The notes: generated by a model not told the origin, from the sequence alone. DNA of 39,315 bases from Flavobacteriales bacterium (GCA_004321735.1 SGZB01000008.1:1-39315); one strand, 5' to 3'; numbered from the stretch's first letter, positions 8,724 to 17,301 are shown. Numbers and translations are program-made.

Positions 8724-9877
8724 CCTCTAATTATTTTACCAATATTATTTAGCAATGAGTTAGTAAAAATTCTTTTTGGAAATGATGCTGTAATCTTTAA
8801 TTCGTCTATGATGGATGTTTCATTATCCAAAAACATAAAAATTTTTTCCATAGGATTTTTAGAGAACATTTTTGTAAATAAATTACTTCCTAGATAATTT
8901 TTTTTATACAAAACATCAAGAAAAATCAAGTCATAAATCCAATGTCTAGTTTTGATTTTAAAATTTGAAAATTGAGTATTCTTTTTTATGTGGGCAACTA
9001 ATTTAATCGTGTTTTTTTCAATAAATTTAAATGTATAACCAGATGATGGCTTTGTCCAGCCTCCAGCAGTACCTATATTGAGTATTTTCGATGTATTCTT
9101 CCTTTCAAAAGGATAACAGGTCATAGGAATTACCCCAAATTCATCCTCAACTATTTTATACTTATCAATTTTAAGAGACTTTATATACTTTTTTAATTCT
9201 AACTCATACTCATCTTTTTTTAATAAATCTTTTGAAAAAACCGTAAACTCAATCAAAGCTTTTTTATCAGAAAGAGGTAATACATAAAAAAATCTAGTTT
9301 CATCTTTTTGATCAATCGAAAAATCCATTATTGTAGCTTTCTTTTCATTAAAAAAACTTTCACTAGTTTCTATTGTCCATCCTAAAAAATGTTGGAGTAA
9401 AAAAGGATAAGAAGTTTTAGACTTAATTTCATCAACATCAACACAACTATTGAATACATTATTTGCTAAAAATTGATTTGATTTAGTCTTAACTAAGACA
9501 TTATTTTCTGATTCAAAAAAATCAACAATTTCGTCCTGAAAAAAATCAAAATTGTTAGCCTGCTTTATTTTATTGATGATACTATCTAAAAAGAATTTAG
9601 ATTTTATCATTTTGTAAGAATAATTTTTTAATGATTTTTCTTTTTTAAACCCTTTAGATTTAAAAATTACAGTGTCCCATGATTTGATAATATAATCTTT
9701 CCATACCGAGTTTCCTGTTTCCCAAAAGCACCATGTTTTATTTACAGAAGATTTAAGATTCTTATCAATTAATAAAATGTTCTTATCATCAAAAAAACGA
9801 TCATCAAATATTCTGCTCGCTAAAATTAATCCAGAAAGTCCTGCTCCACAGATAATATAATCGTATTTTTCTTTCAT
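8717..9877 (-). CDS. crtY: Lycopene beta-cyclase, CrtY type
   Basis: A 386-residue flavoprotein that turns acyclic lycopene ends into beta-rings. The N-terminal dinucleotide-binding motif reads YIICGAGLSGLILASRI, followed by acidic end ILLIDK at about 40. NKTWCFWETG near 50, FFYVLPLSDKKALIEFTVF near 200 and NIGTAGGWTKPSSGYTFKF near 275 match CrtY hallmarks. The gene is divergent from the crtA-like operon with 50 bases between them. Lys-rich codon bias (AAA) is strong, as in the neighbouring carotenoid genes. With CrtD, CrtA-like and CruF next door it probably makes the single beta-ring of a monocyclic carotenoid. Confidence 0.9.
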   Translation of the reverse strand: MKEKYDYIICGAGLSGLILASRIFDDRFFDDKNILLIDKNLKSSVNKTWCFWETGNSVWKDYIIKSWDTVIFKSKGFKKEKSLKNYSYKMIKSKFFLDSIINKIKQANNFDFFQDEIVDFFESENNVLVKTKSNQFLANNVFNSCVDVDEIKSKTSYPFLLQHFLGWTIETSESFFNEKKATIMDFSIDQKDETRFFYVLPLSDKKALIEFTVFSKDLLKKDEYELELKKYIKSLKIDKYKIVEDEFGVIPMTCYPFERKNTSKILNIGTAGGWTKPSSGYTFKFIEKNTIKLVAHIKKNTQFSNFKIKTRHWIYDLIFLDVLYKKNYLGSNLFTKMFSKNPMEKIFMFLDNETSIIDELKITASFPKRIFTNSLLNNIGKIIRGY

Positions 9878-9927
9878 TAATTGTAACTTTAAATATATTA
9901 CTTATTATTTTAACTTATTATTGAATT

Positions 9928-10596
9928 GTGATTACAACAATATCATTTTTTAAATACAACTCAAATAAATTTTGGGCTTTTAGACAAATGGCTGAATCTC
10001 ATAAATTTTTTGAAAATAATCCAAAAATTATTTTATATAAACTTCTAGGGACTGGAGCCGGTGATGGATTTTTATGGCCTGATTTTAGTACATATAGCAT
10101 TTTAATACTTTGGAAAAAAGAAGAATTTGCTAATGAGTTTATTTCAAAAAGTGATCACTCTAAAATTATTGAAAAAAAAGCATATTCAAGACATGACTAT
10201 TTCATGCAACCAATTCAAACACATGGATCGTGGGACGGCATCAATCCTTTTAAAAATTGTTTAGTGGAAAAGAATAAAGAAGATAAAATTGGAATTATAA
10301 CAAGAGGAAAGGTTCGTTTATCTAAACAAATTGACTTTTGGCTTAATGTTCCTCAAGCTTCGAATGCAATTAAAAGAGCAAAAGATGTCGAATTTTATAA
10401 AGGAATAGGAGAATTACCCTTTTTGGCTCAAGCAACATTTAGTGTGTGGAAAAATTTAGATTCCGTTATGAACTTTGCATATAAATCTAAAGATCATTCA
10501 GATATTATAAAAAAAACAAGAAAAAGAAATTGGTATTCAGAGGATATGTTCACCCGTTTTATAATTAAAAAAAATATTGAAACAAGTTTAAATTGA
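9928..10596 (+). CDS. CrtA-related carotenoid oxygenase (spheroidene monooxygenase-like, possible 2-hydroxylase)
   Basis: A 222-residue protein resembling spheroidene monooxygenase CrtA: MAESHKFFENNPKIILYKLLGTGAGDGF, SIGLLW-like SILILWKKEEFANEF, and PFLAQATFSVWKNLDSVMNFAYKSKDH near the C terminus. The start is GTG at 9928. CrtA-type proteins ketolate or hydroxylate C-2 of acyclic carotenoid ends. A CrtA-related 2-hydroxylase has been described for myxol synthesis in a marine flavobacterium, and the crtD and cruF neighbours favour that role here. Its stop overlaps the next start (TTGA). Activity is inferred from context. Confidence 0.8.
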   Translation: MITTISFFKYNSNKFWAFRQMAESHKFFENNPKIILYKLLGTGAGDGFLWPDFSTYSILILWKKEEFANEFISKSDHSKIIEKKAYSRHDYFMQPIQTHGSWDGINPFKNCLVEKNKEDKIGIITRGKVRLSKQIDFWLNVPQASNAIKRAKDVEFYKGIGELPFLAQATFSVWKNLDSVMNFAYKSKDHSDIIKKTRKRNWYSEDMFTRFIIKKNIETSLN

Positions 10597-12056
10597 ATAA
10601 CAAAGTTGCGATCATAGGTTCGGGAATTGCAGGAATAGCAACATCAATTAGATTAAAAGCTAAGGGTTTTGATGTTACAGTTTACGAAAAAAATAGTTTT
10701 CCAGGTGGTAAATTATCCTCATTCAAACTAGGTGAGTTTAGATTTGATGCTGGACCTTCCTTATTTACAATGCCTCAGTATGTTGATGAGTTATTTGATA
10801 TTTCAGGTGAAAATCCAAAAGATCATTTTAAATATAAAAGAAAGAAAATTGCATGTAAATATTTTTGGGAAGATGAATCAATCTTTAATGCTTATTCAGA
10901 CAAAGAAAAATTTTATGATGAATGTGAAAATAAGTTCAACGTTGAAAGAAAACAAATAAAAAAATATCTAGATAAGGCTAAGAAAAAATTTGATCTTACT
11001 AGAAAAATATTTTTAGAAAAATCTCTGCATAAAATAAATTCATTCTTAAACTACGAAACAGTTAAAGCTCTTTTTAATCTAAATATTTATCAAATAAATA
11101 AAAATTTAGATGAGGTAAACCAAAAAGAGATTGAAGAAAAACATTTAGTACAGCTATTTAATAGATACGCTACATACAATGGATCATCTCCCTATAAAAC
11201 ACCTGGAATGATGACTCTAATACAACACTTAGAAAGTCACTATGGGACATACATACCAATTAAAGGAATGAATGATATTTCGAATTCTTTGTACAGACTA
11301 GCAGAACGAAAAGGAGTAAAATTTGAATTTGAATCTGAGGTTAAAAAAATAGAAATTCAAAATAATAAAGCGATCGGAGTCATTGTAAATAATAAATTAA
11401 ACAGATTTGACAAAATAGTTTCAAACTCCGATGTATACTCAACTTATAAATATTTACTTAAAGAAAAATTAAACCATAATTCACTTAAACAAGAAAGATC
11501 CAGCTCTGCAATAATATTCTACTGGGGAGTTAAGAAGATTTATAAACAGCTTGATCTTCACAACATATTCTTCTCTGATAATTATGAGAAAGAATTTAAA
11601 TACATTTTTGATGAAAATAAAATTATTGATGATCCAACAATTTATGTAAACATTACATCAAAAGATGTCCCCACTGACAGTCCAGATTCATGTGAAAACT
11701 GGTTTGTTATGGTTAATTCGCCTTTTAATATAGGGCAAGATTGGGAAAAAATTAAGAACACTCTTAGATCAAATATAATATCAAAACTCGAAAGAATTTT
11801 AAAAGAAAATATTTCCAAAAACATAGTTGAGGAAAGGATTTATACACCTGTTGATTTAGAATCAAACACCAATTCGTATCAAGGATCACTTTATGGTATT
11901 TCTAGTAATAATAAGTTTTCCGCATTTCTAAGACACCCGAATTTTCTTAAAAAAATACCTAACTTATATTTTTGTGGAGGGAGTGTACATCCAGGTGGTG
12001 GAATTCCTTTGTGTTTATTATCAGCAAAAATTGTCTCTAATTTAATTGAGAAATGA
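10593..12056 (+). CDS. crtD: CrtI-family carotenoid desaturase, probably CrtD (hydroxycarotenoid 3,4-desaturase)
   Basis: A 487-residue FAD-dependent desaturase. The N terminus reads VAIIGSGIAGIATSIRL, and GGKLSSFKLGEFRFDAGPSLF is the usual second FAD motif. The C-terminal FAD motif is LYFCGGSVHPGGGIPLCLLSAKIV. LFNRYATYNGSSPYKTPGM at about 190 resembles CrtD more than CrtI. The start is TTG at 10593 inside TTGA, overlapping the stop of the previous gene. No ATG exists between the upstream stop and the dinucleotide motif, which must lie near the N terminus. It most likely introduces a 3,4 double bond in a 1-hydroxy carotenoid end; phytoene desaturase activity cannot be excluded. Confidence 0.85.
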   Translation: MNNKVAIIGSGIAGIATSIRLKAKGFDVTVYEKNSFPGGKLSSFKLGEFRFDAGPSLFTMPQYVDELFDISGENPKDHFKYKRKKIACKYFWEDESIFNAYSDKEKFYDECENKFNVERKQIKKYLDKAKKKFDLTRKIFLEKSLHKINSFLNYETVKALFNLNIYQINKNLDEVNQKEIEEKHLVQLFNRYATYNGSSPYKTPGMMTLIQHLESHYGTYIPIKGMNDISNSLYRLAERKGVKFEFESEVKKIEIQNNKAIGVIVNNKLNRFDKIVSNSDVYSTYKYLLKEKLNHNSLKQERSSSAIIFYWGVKKIYKQLDLHNIFFSDNYEKEFKYIFDENKIIDDPTIYVNITSKDVPTDSPDSCENWFVMVNSPFNIGQDWEKIKNTLRSNIISKLERILKENISKNIVEERIYTPVDLESNTNSYQGSLYGISSNNKFSAFLRHPNFLKKIPNLYFCGGSVHPGGGIPLCLLSAKIVSNLIEK

Positions 12057-12685
12057 ATTTAGATTTTAACAAAAAAATATCGATTGGGATTATTTGGCTT
12101 TTTCACTTATCTGGATTAGTAGGGCTATTATACATTGATAAAAATTTATTTGCATCTCTTACTCCTTTAAATTTATTTATATCCTCCACTCTACTTTTTG
12201 TGAATCAAAAATCATTGAAGAAGAAAGAAGTCATAATAGTTTTTTTGATTTTTTCAATTGGAATGATTGCTGAAATCCTTGGAGTTAATTACGGATTAAT
12301 ATTTGGAAAATATGATTATGGAGACAATCTTGGATTAAAGTTACTAGGCGTTCCTTTATTAATTGGATTAAATTGGGTTGTATTAACCTTTATATGTGGA
12401 AGCATTTCCAACCATTTTATAAAAAACAAATACTTATCTATTGTAGTTGGAATTATATTTATGTTAATAATCGATATAACCCTGGAACCTATTGCACCAA
12501 CCTTAGATTATTGGGAATTTTCAGGATCTATAGCGCCAATTCAAAATTATATTGGTTGGGCCTTTACATCATTATTGACACTTTATATTTACCAATTTTA
12601 CTACTCTAGTAAAGAATTTACTTTTTCTATTAATCTTTTTCTAGCTCAATTTTTATTCTTTGTTGGGTTTAATTTTTTAGGATAG
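12053..12685 (+). CDS. cruF: CruF-like carotenoid 1,2-hydratase (DUF422 membrane protein)
   Basis: A 210-residue membrane protein with six or seven hydrophobic helices. It carries the conserved blocks of the COG2324/DUF422 family: EILGVNYGLIFGKYDYGDNLG with GVPLLIGLNWVVL, and DITLEPIAPTLDYWEF. CruF adds water across the C1-C2 double bond of the acyclic carotenoid end, giving the 1-hydroxyl seen in myxol, saproxanthin and flexixanthin. Its ATG overlaps the crtD stop (ATGA), so the crtA-like, crtD and cruF genes form one tightly coupled operon. Confidence 0.85.
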   Translation: MNLDFNKKISIGIIWLFHLSGLVGLLYIDKNLFASLTPLNLFISSTLLFVNQKSLKKKEVIIVFLIFSIGMIAEILGVNYGLIFGKYDYGDNLGLKLLGVPLLIGLNWVVLTFICGSISNHFIKNKYLSIVVGIIFMLIIDITLEPIAPTLDYWEFSGSIAPIQNYIGWAFTSLLTLYIYQFYYSSKEFTFSINLFLAQFLFFVGFNFLG

Positions 12686-12709
12686 GTTTCATAAAAATTA
12701 AAATAATTA

Positions 12710-12717
12710 TAGTTTTG
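12710..12717 (+). promoter_or_regulatory. -7 promoter element for tRNA-Arg (TAGTTTTG)
   Basis: TAGTTTTG, followed by C, matches TAnnTTTG and ends 8 bases before the mature tRNA 5' end, placing the transcript start within a few bases of the tRNA. Confidence 0.6.
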
Positions 12718-12724
12718 CAACGCA

Positions 12725-12798
12725 GGCCTCGTAGCATAACTGAATAGTGCATCTGATTACGGCTCAGAAGGTTGCAGGTTTGAATCCTGCCGAGGTCA
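12725..12798 (+). tRNA. tRNA-Arg(ACG)
   Basis: A complete 74-base cloverleaf. The acceptor stem GGCCTCG pairs with CGAGGTC (one G-T), and the discriminator is A at 12798. The D-stem is GCAT/GTGC, the anticodon stem TCTGA/TCAGA with loop TTACGGC and anticodon ACG at 12759-12761, and the T-stem GCAGG/CCTGC. CCA is not encoded. A34 should be deaminated to inosine by TadA to read CGU, CGC and CGA. Unusually, position 19 is A (12743) and position 56 is T (12781), where almost all elongator tRNAs have G19 and C56. G18, U55 and A15-U48 are kept. Confidence 0.95.
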
Positions 12799-12802
12799 CA
12801 AG

Positions 12803-12838
12803 AGGGAATTTATTTTTTAAGTAGATTCCCTTTTTTTC
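12803..12838 (+). terminator. Intrinsic terminator after tRNA-Arg
   Basis: AGGGAAT and ATTCCCT form a perfect 7-bp stem around a 15-base AT-rich loop, followed directly by a T7 run. Confidence 0.85.
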
Positions 12839-12887
12839 ATAATAATTATTATATAACTTAAAGTCTTCATCTATATTTTTTTAAAAC

Positions 12888-14924
12888 ATGAAATCATTAC
12901 AACTAATATTGTGCATGCTAACGATAAGCTACACATACTCACAAGAAAAAACTATTATCTCTGATCTTGAAGATTTATCCCTTAATATAGGTGAAGTATT
13001 TAAGCCTAATTCCAAGGTCGTAAATTCAGATGGCAGTGAAGCTGAATGTGACAGGCTTTATTATTATAACAAAAAAGGGGTTTTTAGCTCAGCTAAGTCT
13101 ATAACATTTGATAGATCTGAAGGAACTCTAATGGCAAATGAACCGGGCACTCATGAAGTTGTTGCTATATGTATTGATTCGGAAGGAAAAAGATTAAGTA
13201 AGACATTTTATGTAAATGTAAATTATCCAAAAATCAAAGAAGTAAAATTATCATTAAATGATGAAAATATTTATGTTGGTAATTACATTCCCCTCGTTTA
13301 CGAAATAACGGATGAACTAGACACAAAAAGAGTGATTGATTTTTGGACAACAGATGTTGCTGCTAAATATTTTTCTGAAGTTGATATGTCATTAACATCT
13401 AGTAATAATAAAATTGAAATTGATGAATCCAATAACATTCTAGCTATAGAAGAAGGGAGTTCTTCAATAATAGCATTGTTCGATGGAGTTAAGGGACAAA
13501 TTGATATTAAAGTCAAAAAAAATCCAGTATCAAGATTAGTTTTAAAATCAAGTGAAAATAATGTAAGATCTGGTGATGTGATAAACTATAATACAATTGC
13601 ATATGACAAAAAAGGTAATGTGATTGAAGGAATAAAAGTAGAATACTCTTTTACAGGAAAGTCATCAGATAAAAGTAATACAGCTTCAGGTTTAATTCTT
13701 AATGATGGAAGATTTGTAGGTGATGTTCCTGGAAAATATATTATTTCTGCTAAAGTTGGTAATATTTCAACTTCAAAGGTTGCAAACGTATTTCCAAGAG
13801 AAGTTCAAAGAGAAGTAAATTCTGTTGGGACTGGACTCGTTGGGGATAAACATACATCTGATTTCTGGATTTTTGAAGGTGTTGATGGTGGAGATTATGG
13901 TGTCACAGGTACTTGGGGGGCAGATGGAACTGCATATTTCTGGGATGTTTCAGATCCTAGTGACTTAAAAAAAATAGATAGTGTTCAAGTTGATGCAAGA
14001 ACAGTTAATGATGTTAAGGTATCTCAAGACGGTAAAATCTGTGTAATAACTAGAGAGGGGGCATCTAATAGAAAAAATGGAATGATCATTATTGATGTTT
14101 CAAATCCAAGAGATGTAAAAATACTTAGTGAGTATACCAAAAATCTTACAGGCGGTGTTCATAATGTTTTTATTGATAATAATCATGTTTATGCACTTAG
14201 TAATGGTGAAAGATATTATGTTGTAAATATTGATGATCCATCTAATCCTAAAGAAGTAGGTATGTTTGAGTTAGGTAAGGAAGGACAATCAATTCATGAT
14301 GTATGGATTGAGGACGGAATAGCATATTCTTCAAATTGGAGAGATGGAGTGTATTTAGTTGATGTAGGAAATGGAATTGTAGGAGGTTCACCATCAAATC
14401 CAATTGCTTTTGGAAATTACAGTTATGCTAGTGGTGCCCATCATGCAACTTTTCCATTTAAAAGTAAATCAACAGGAAAGTTTTATACAGTTCTTGGTGA
14501 TGAAATCTTTCCAAATGGTGTAAATCCAAATGGCACAAATGAAACTGCTGGATTTATTCATTTTGTTGATTTTTCTGATTTGAATAATCCGAAGGAAGTT
14601 GCAAGATATGAGCTTCCTGGACACGGATCGCACAATTATTGGATTGAGGATGACATATTATATGTTGCAATGTACACTGGTGGTTTGAGAATAGTTGATA
14701 TTAGTGGAGATCTAATTGGAGACCTATACAAGCAAGGAAGAGAAATAGGATATTTATTGACTGGAAGTGAGGATGGATATATTCCTAATGACACAATGGT
14801 TTGGGGTGCTCAACTATACAAAGGGCATGTATTCTATTCTGATTTCAATACTGGTTTAGGAGCAGCAAAAGTTTCAGGAGGAAAGCCTGATAACAGTAAA
14901 ACAAATCAACATTTAGACAATTAA
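12888..14924 (+). CDS. Secreted Ig-like plus LVIVD-repeat beta-propeller protein
   Basis: A 678-residue protein with a Sec signal peptide (first 18 residues, ending YTYSQ). Residues about 20-305 look like three Ig/Big-type beta domains, each ending in a motif such as KTFYVNVNYPK or GQIDIKVKK. Residues about 310-665 hold repeated AYFWDVSDPSDLKKI / MIIIDVSNPRDVKIL / YYVVNIDDPSNPKEV units, the LVIVD (COG5276) pattern expected to fold as a beta-propeller. Histidines recur at blade edges (GVHNV, IHDVW, GAHHATF, GHGSHNYW). The next gene, also a propeller, starts 2 bases after its stop. The biochemical role is unknown. Confidence 0.8.
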   Translation: MKSLQLILCMLTISYTYSQEKTIISDLEDLSLNIGEVFKPNSKVVNSDGSEAECDRLYYYNKKGVFSSAKSITFDRSEGTLMANEPGTHEVVAICIDSEGKRLSKTFYVNVNYPKIKEVKLSLNDENIYVGNYIPLVYEITDELDTKRVIDFWTTDVAAKYFSEVDMSLTSSNNKIEIDESNNILAIEEGSSSIIALFDGVKGQIDIKVKKNPVSRLVLKSSENNVRSGDVINYNTIAYDKKGNVIEGIKVEYSFTGKSSDKSNTASGLILNDGRFVGDVPGKYIISAKVGNISTSKVANVFPREVQREVNSVGTGLVGDKHTSDFWIFEGVDGGDYGVTGTWGADGTAYFWDVSDPSDLKKIDSVQVDARTVNDVKVSQDGKICVITREGASNRKNGMIIIDVSNPRDVKILSEYTKNLTGGVHNVFIDNNHVYALSNGERYYVVNIDDPSNPKEVGMFELGKEGQSIHDVWIEDGIAYSSNWRDGVYLVDVGNGIVGGSPSNPIAFGNYSYASGAHHATFPFKSKSTGKFYTVLGDEIFPNGVNPNGTNETAGFIHFVDFSDLNNPKEVARYELPGHGSHNYWIEDDILYVAMYTGGLRIVDISGDLIGDLYKQGREIGYLLTGSEDGYIPNDTMVWGAQLYKGHVFYSDFNTGLGAAKVSGGKPDNSKTNQHLDN

Positions 14925-14925
14925 A

Positions 14926-16023
14926 ATGTTCAGAATATTACTAATACTAATTATATCTTTTAATATAACCTATTCTCAAGATTACTATTTGTACGTTGCT
15001 GCAGAATCAGATGATACAGTATCATTACTAAAGTTTGATGGGAATAATCTTAGTGAAACAGAAAGAATAGTTGTAGGTAGTTATCCTACTGAAAATGAAG
15101 GACCGCATGGACTTACAGTAGATCCTAATGGAAAATATTGGTATTTAACCCTTGCACATGGAAATCCATTTGGTAAACTAATTAAATATTCAACTGAAAC
15201 AAATGAACTAGTTGATGAAACTACTCTTGGTTTATTTCCTGCATCAATGCAAATTTCAACTGTTACTGGATTTTTGTACTGTGTAAATTTCAATTTACAT
15301 GGCGACATGAAACCATCTTCAGTTTCTGTTGTAGATCCTGAAACTATGACAGAAATAACAAGAATTAAAACTGGAAGTATGCCTCATGGGTCAAGAATAA
15401 CAAGTGATGGACTTAAACAATATTCAGTAGCTATGATGTCTGGTGAGTTATTTGAAATTGATGCACTTTCATTAGAAGTATCAAGGATCTTAGATCTTGA
15501 AGATCACTCTAAAATGGATCATTCAAAGATGGATCATTCAAAAATGAATGATTCTAAAATGGATCATTCAGAAATGAAACATTCAAATGTTAAACCTACT
15601 TGGGTAATACCCCACCCTAACAAAAATGTAATTTATATAGCAGGAAATGGAAGTGATGAAATTATTGAAGTTGATTCTGATTCTTGGAAGGTATCAAAAA
15701 GAATTAAAACAGGTAAAGGTCCCTACAACGTAGAAATATCTCCAAATGGTAAATACATGATTGCCACTCTAAAATCAATCGGAAGTACAGGGATTTGGGA
15801 TTTAGATTCAGGAAAATTATTAAGTGAAGTTAAAAACTCAACATCTGTATCACATGGAATTGCAATTTCACCTGACAGTAAATATGCTTTTATCTCTGTG
15901 GAAGGTATTGGTGGTGAGCCAGGAATTGTGGATGTAATAGATATTAAAAGTCAAACATTAATTGATAATGTAGAGATTGGGAAACAAGCAGGTGGTATAG
16001 CTTTTTGGAAAATGGAAATTTAA
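14926..16023 (+). CDS. Secreted YncE-like beta-propeller protein with His/Met pentapeptide repeats
   Basis: A 365-residue protein with a signal peptide (first 17 residues, ending ITYSQ). Repeats such as GPHGLTVDPNGKYWYLTLAHG, GPYNVEISPNGKYMIATLKS and SHGIAISPDSKYAFISVEG are YVTN/YncE-type propeller blades. A low-complexity loop at residues 193-222 contains six pentapeptides of the DHSKM type, of the kind seen in periplasmic copper-handling proteins. It is transcribed with the LVIVD-repeat gene upstream. Its TAA overlaps the stop of the opposite chitinase gene inside a TTAA palindrome. Metal binding is inferred from composition only. Confidence 0.8.
   Translation: MFRILLILIISFNITYSQDYYLYVAAESDDTVSLLKFDGNNLSETERIVVGSYPTENEGPHGLTVDPNGKYWYLTLAHGNPFGKLIKYSTETNELVDETTLGLFPASMQISTVTGFLYCVNFNLHGDMKPSSVSVVDPETMTEITRIKTGSMPHGSRITSDGLKQYSVAMMSGELFEIDALSLEVSRILDLEDHSKMDHSKMDHSKMNDSKMDHSEMKHSNVKPTWVIPHPNKNVIYIAGNGSDEIIEVDSDSWKVSKRIKTGKGPYNVEISPNGKYMIATLKSIGSTGIWDLDSGKLLSEVKNSTSVSHGIAISPDSKYAFISVEGIGGEPGIVDVIDIKSQTLIDNVEIGKQAGGIAFWKMEI
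15502..15591 (+). repeat. Six tandem 15-base units encoding DHSKM-type pentapeptides
   Basis: Units read DHSKM, DHSKM, DHSKM, NDSKM, DHSEM and KHSNV, with core DNA GATCATTCAAARATG. Copies differ at third positions, so the array is not freshly expanded. It inserts between propeller blades. Confidence 0.9.
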
Positions 16024-17093
16024 TTTCCTTTAACAGCTTTAACCATAGTTGATAATAGTCCATTCTTTTTCTTATCACTCATAAGCTGCCAAAACATTAT
16101 TCCTCCAAGTTTATTTTTAATAGCATATTCAGATTTAAGCTTAATAGATTTGTGATCATCAAAAGTTGCAAAAACTTTATTAACTGAATCATATGCATAA
16201 GGAGCATTAGCTCTTTCATCCCAGTAGAAAGAAAAATTTTCTTTTACTTCTTCAAAGTTAATTTGATTATAACTTCTATTCCATTCAGAATTTTGACCCA
16301 AACCATTTGATTTGTTATCAATATTTTTAAAAGTTTTGATATAAAAAGCTGCACCAATAAAAATCTGCTCAGGTTTCACACCGTAAGAAATAAGCTCATC
16401 AATAGAATTAAATGCAGATCTTCCATCAAAATCAACCGAGCCTAATGCAGTATGGTGTCCCGTTTGTTTAGAACCACTACCATAGAAATCATATGTCATC
16501 AAGTTAACATTGTCAACCAATGGCATTACTTTGTCCCATTCTACAGAATTTTCAAAGAACCTACTCGATGCACCAGCAGCAAAACTTAATATATCACCTT
16601 CCTTCATATACTTTCTAAGAAGAATGACTAAATCAGTAAAATTTTCTTTGTCTTCAGGTTTCCATTTATGTCCTGGATAACCTGATATCCCTGGATATTC
16701 CCAATCCAAATCAATTCCATCAGCATTATAAAATTCAATAATATCTGCTGTTGATTTAGCGAACTCTTCTCTAGCTTCTTTTGAACTAAAAACATCACTA
16801 CATGTTTCACATCCTCCCCATCCACCTAAAGAAACTAGTACTTTAAGATTAGGATACTTATTTTTTTGATTAACAACATTAATAAGAGTTAAGCTATCAG
16901 TTTCATTATCAATGGCTAGTTTATTACCTTTTAAGTGAAGAAAACTATAAATAATTTGGTCAACGCCTGTTAAGTCAAATTCATCAATAGATTTTTCATC
17001 TCCATGATAATAAGCAATTACTTGTTGTTCTTTATCTCCTTCGTTTTGACATGAAATCAAAAAACACATGAATAGAAGAATTAATTTTCTCAT
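16020..17093 (-). CDS. Glycoside hydrolase family 18 protein (chitinase-like lipoprotein)
   Basis: A 357-residue protein. MRKLILLFMCFLISCQNEG is a lipoprotein signal with Cys at about 15. The GH18 active-site signature DxxDxDxE is intact in DGIDLDWEYPG (catalytic Glu about 132). KVLVSLGGWGGC is the second GH18 motif, and GGIMFWQLMSD near the C terminus is the last barrel strand. It should cleave beta-1,4-N-acetylglucosamine links in chitin or peptidoglycan fragments outside the cell or in the periplasm. No carbohydrate-binding module is seen. A 46-codon ORF overlaps its start. Confidence 0.9.
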   Translation of the reverse strand: MRKLILLFMCFLISCQNEGDKEQQVIAYYHGDEKSIDEFDLTGVDQIIYSFLHLKGNKLAIDNETDSLTLINVVNQKNKYPNLKVLVSLGGWGGCETCSDVFSSKEAREEFAKSTADIIEFYNADGIDLDWEYPGISGYPGHKWKPEDKENFTDLVILLRKYMKEGDILSFAAGASSRFFENSVEWDKVMPLVDNVNLMTYDFYGSGSKQTGHHTALGSVDFDGRSAFNSIDELISYGVKPEQIFIGAAFYIKTFKNIDNKSNGLGQNSEWNRSYNQINFEEVKENFSFYWDERANAPYAYDSVNKVFATFDDHKSIKLKSEYAIKNKLGGIMFWQLMSDKKKNGLLSTMVKAVKGN

Positions 17094-17230
17094 TTCTCCC
17101 CTATATTTTTTTTAATTACGTGTAATGTAGTTAAAAAAGTGATTTTTTCAACTGAATTTCTAAAATCTTCTTCCTCTATTCTCTTTTCAAGATGATTGAT
17201 AAATTCATATAAAGTACTTTGTCTATTCAT
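17090..17230 (-). CDS. Possible small protein, 46 aa, overlapping the chitinase start
   Basis: The ATG at 17230 starts a frame of 46 codons (MNRQSTLYEFINHLEKRIEE at the N terminus) whose TGA overlaps the chitinase ATG (ATGA). The composition is protein-like: charged, mostly helical, no signal peptide. It starts about 13 bases after the T-rich end of a strong terminator, so its own promoter is not obvious. It could be a coupled leader ORF or chance. I recognise no family. Confidence 0.4.
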   Translation of the reverse strand: MNRQSTLYEFINHLEKRIEEEDFRNSVEKITFLTTLHVIKKNIGEK

Positions 17231-17245
17231 GATCAAAAAGTACAA

Positions 17246-17275
17246 AAAAAAAAGAGGAGTTCAAACTCCTCTTTT
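17246..17275 (-). terminator. Intrinsic terminator downstream of the SnoaL-like gene
   Basis: On the minus strand a 10-bp stem AAAGAGGAGT / ACTCCTCTTT with a four-base loop is followed by a run of Ts. It separates the SnoaL-like gene from the chitinase unit. Confidence 0.88.
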
Positions 17276-17301
17276 ATTGATAATTAGTAAAATTTATTTA
17301 A

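Noticed and set aside
12839-12852. ATAATAATTATTAT palindrome before the LVIVD gene
   Set aside because: Pure A/T low-complexity sequence, expected by chance in this genome.
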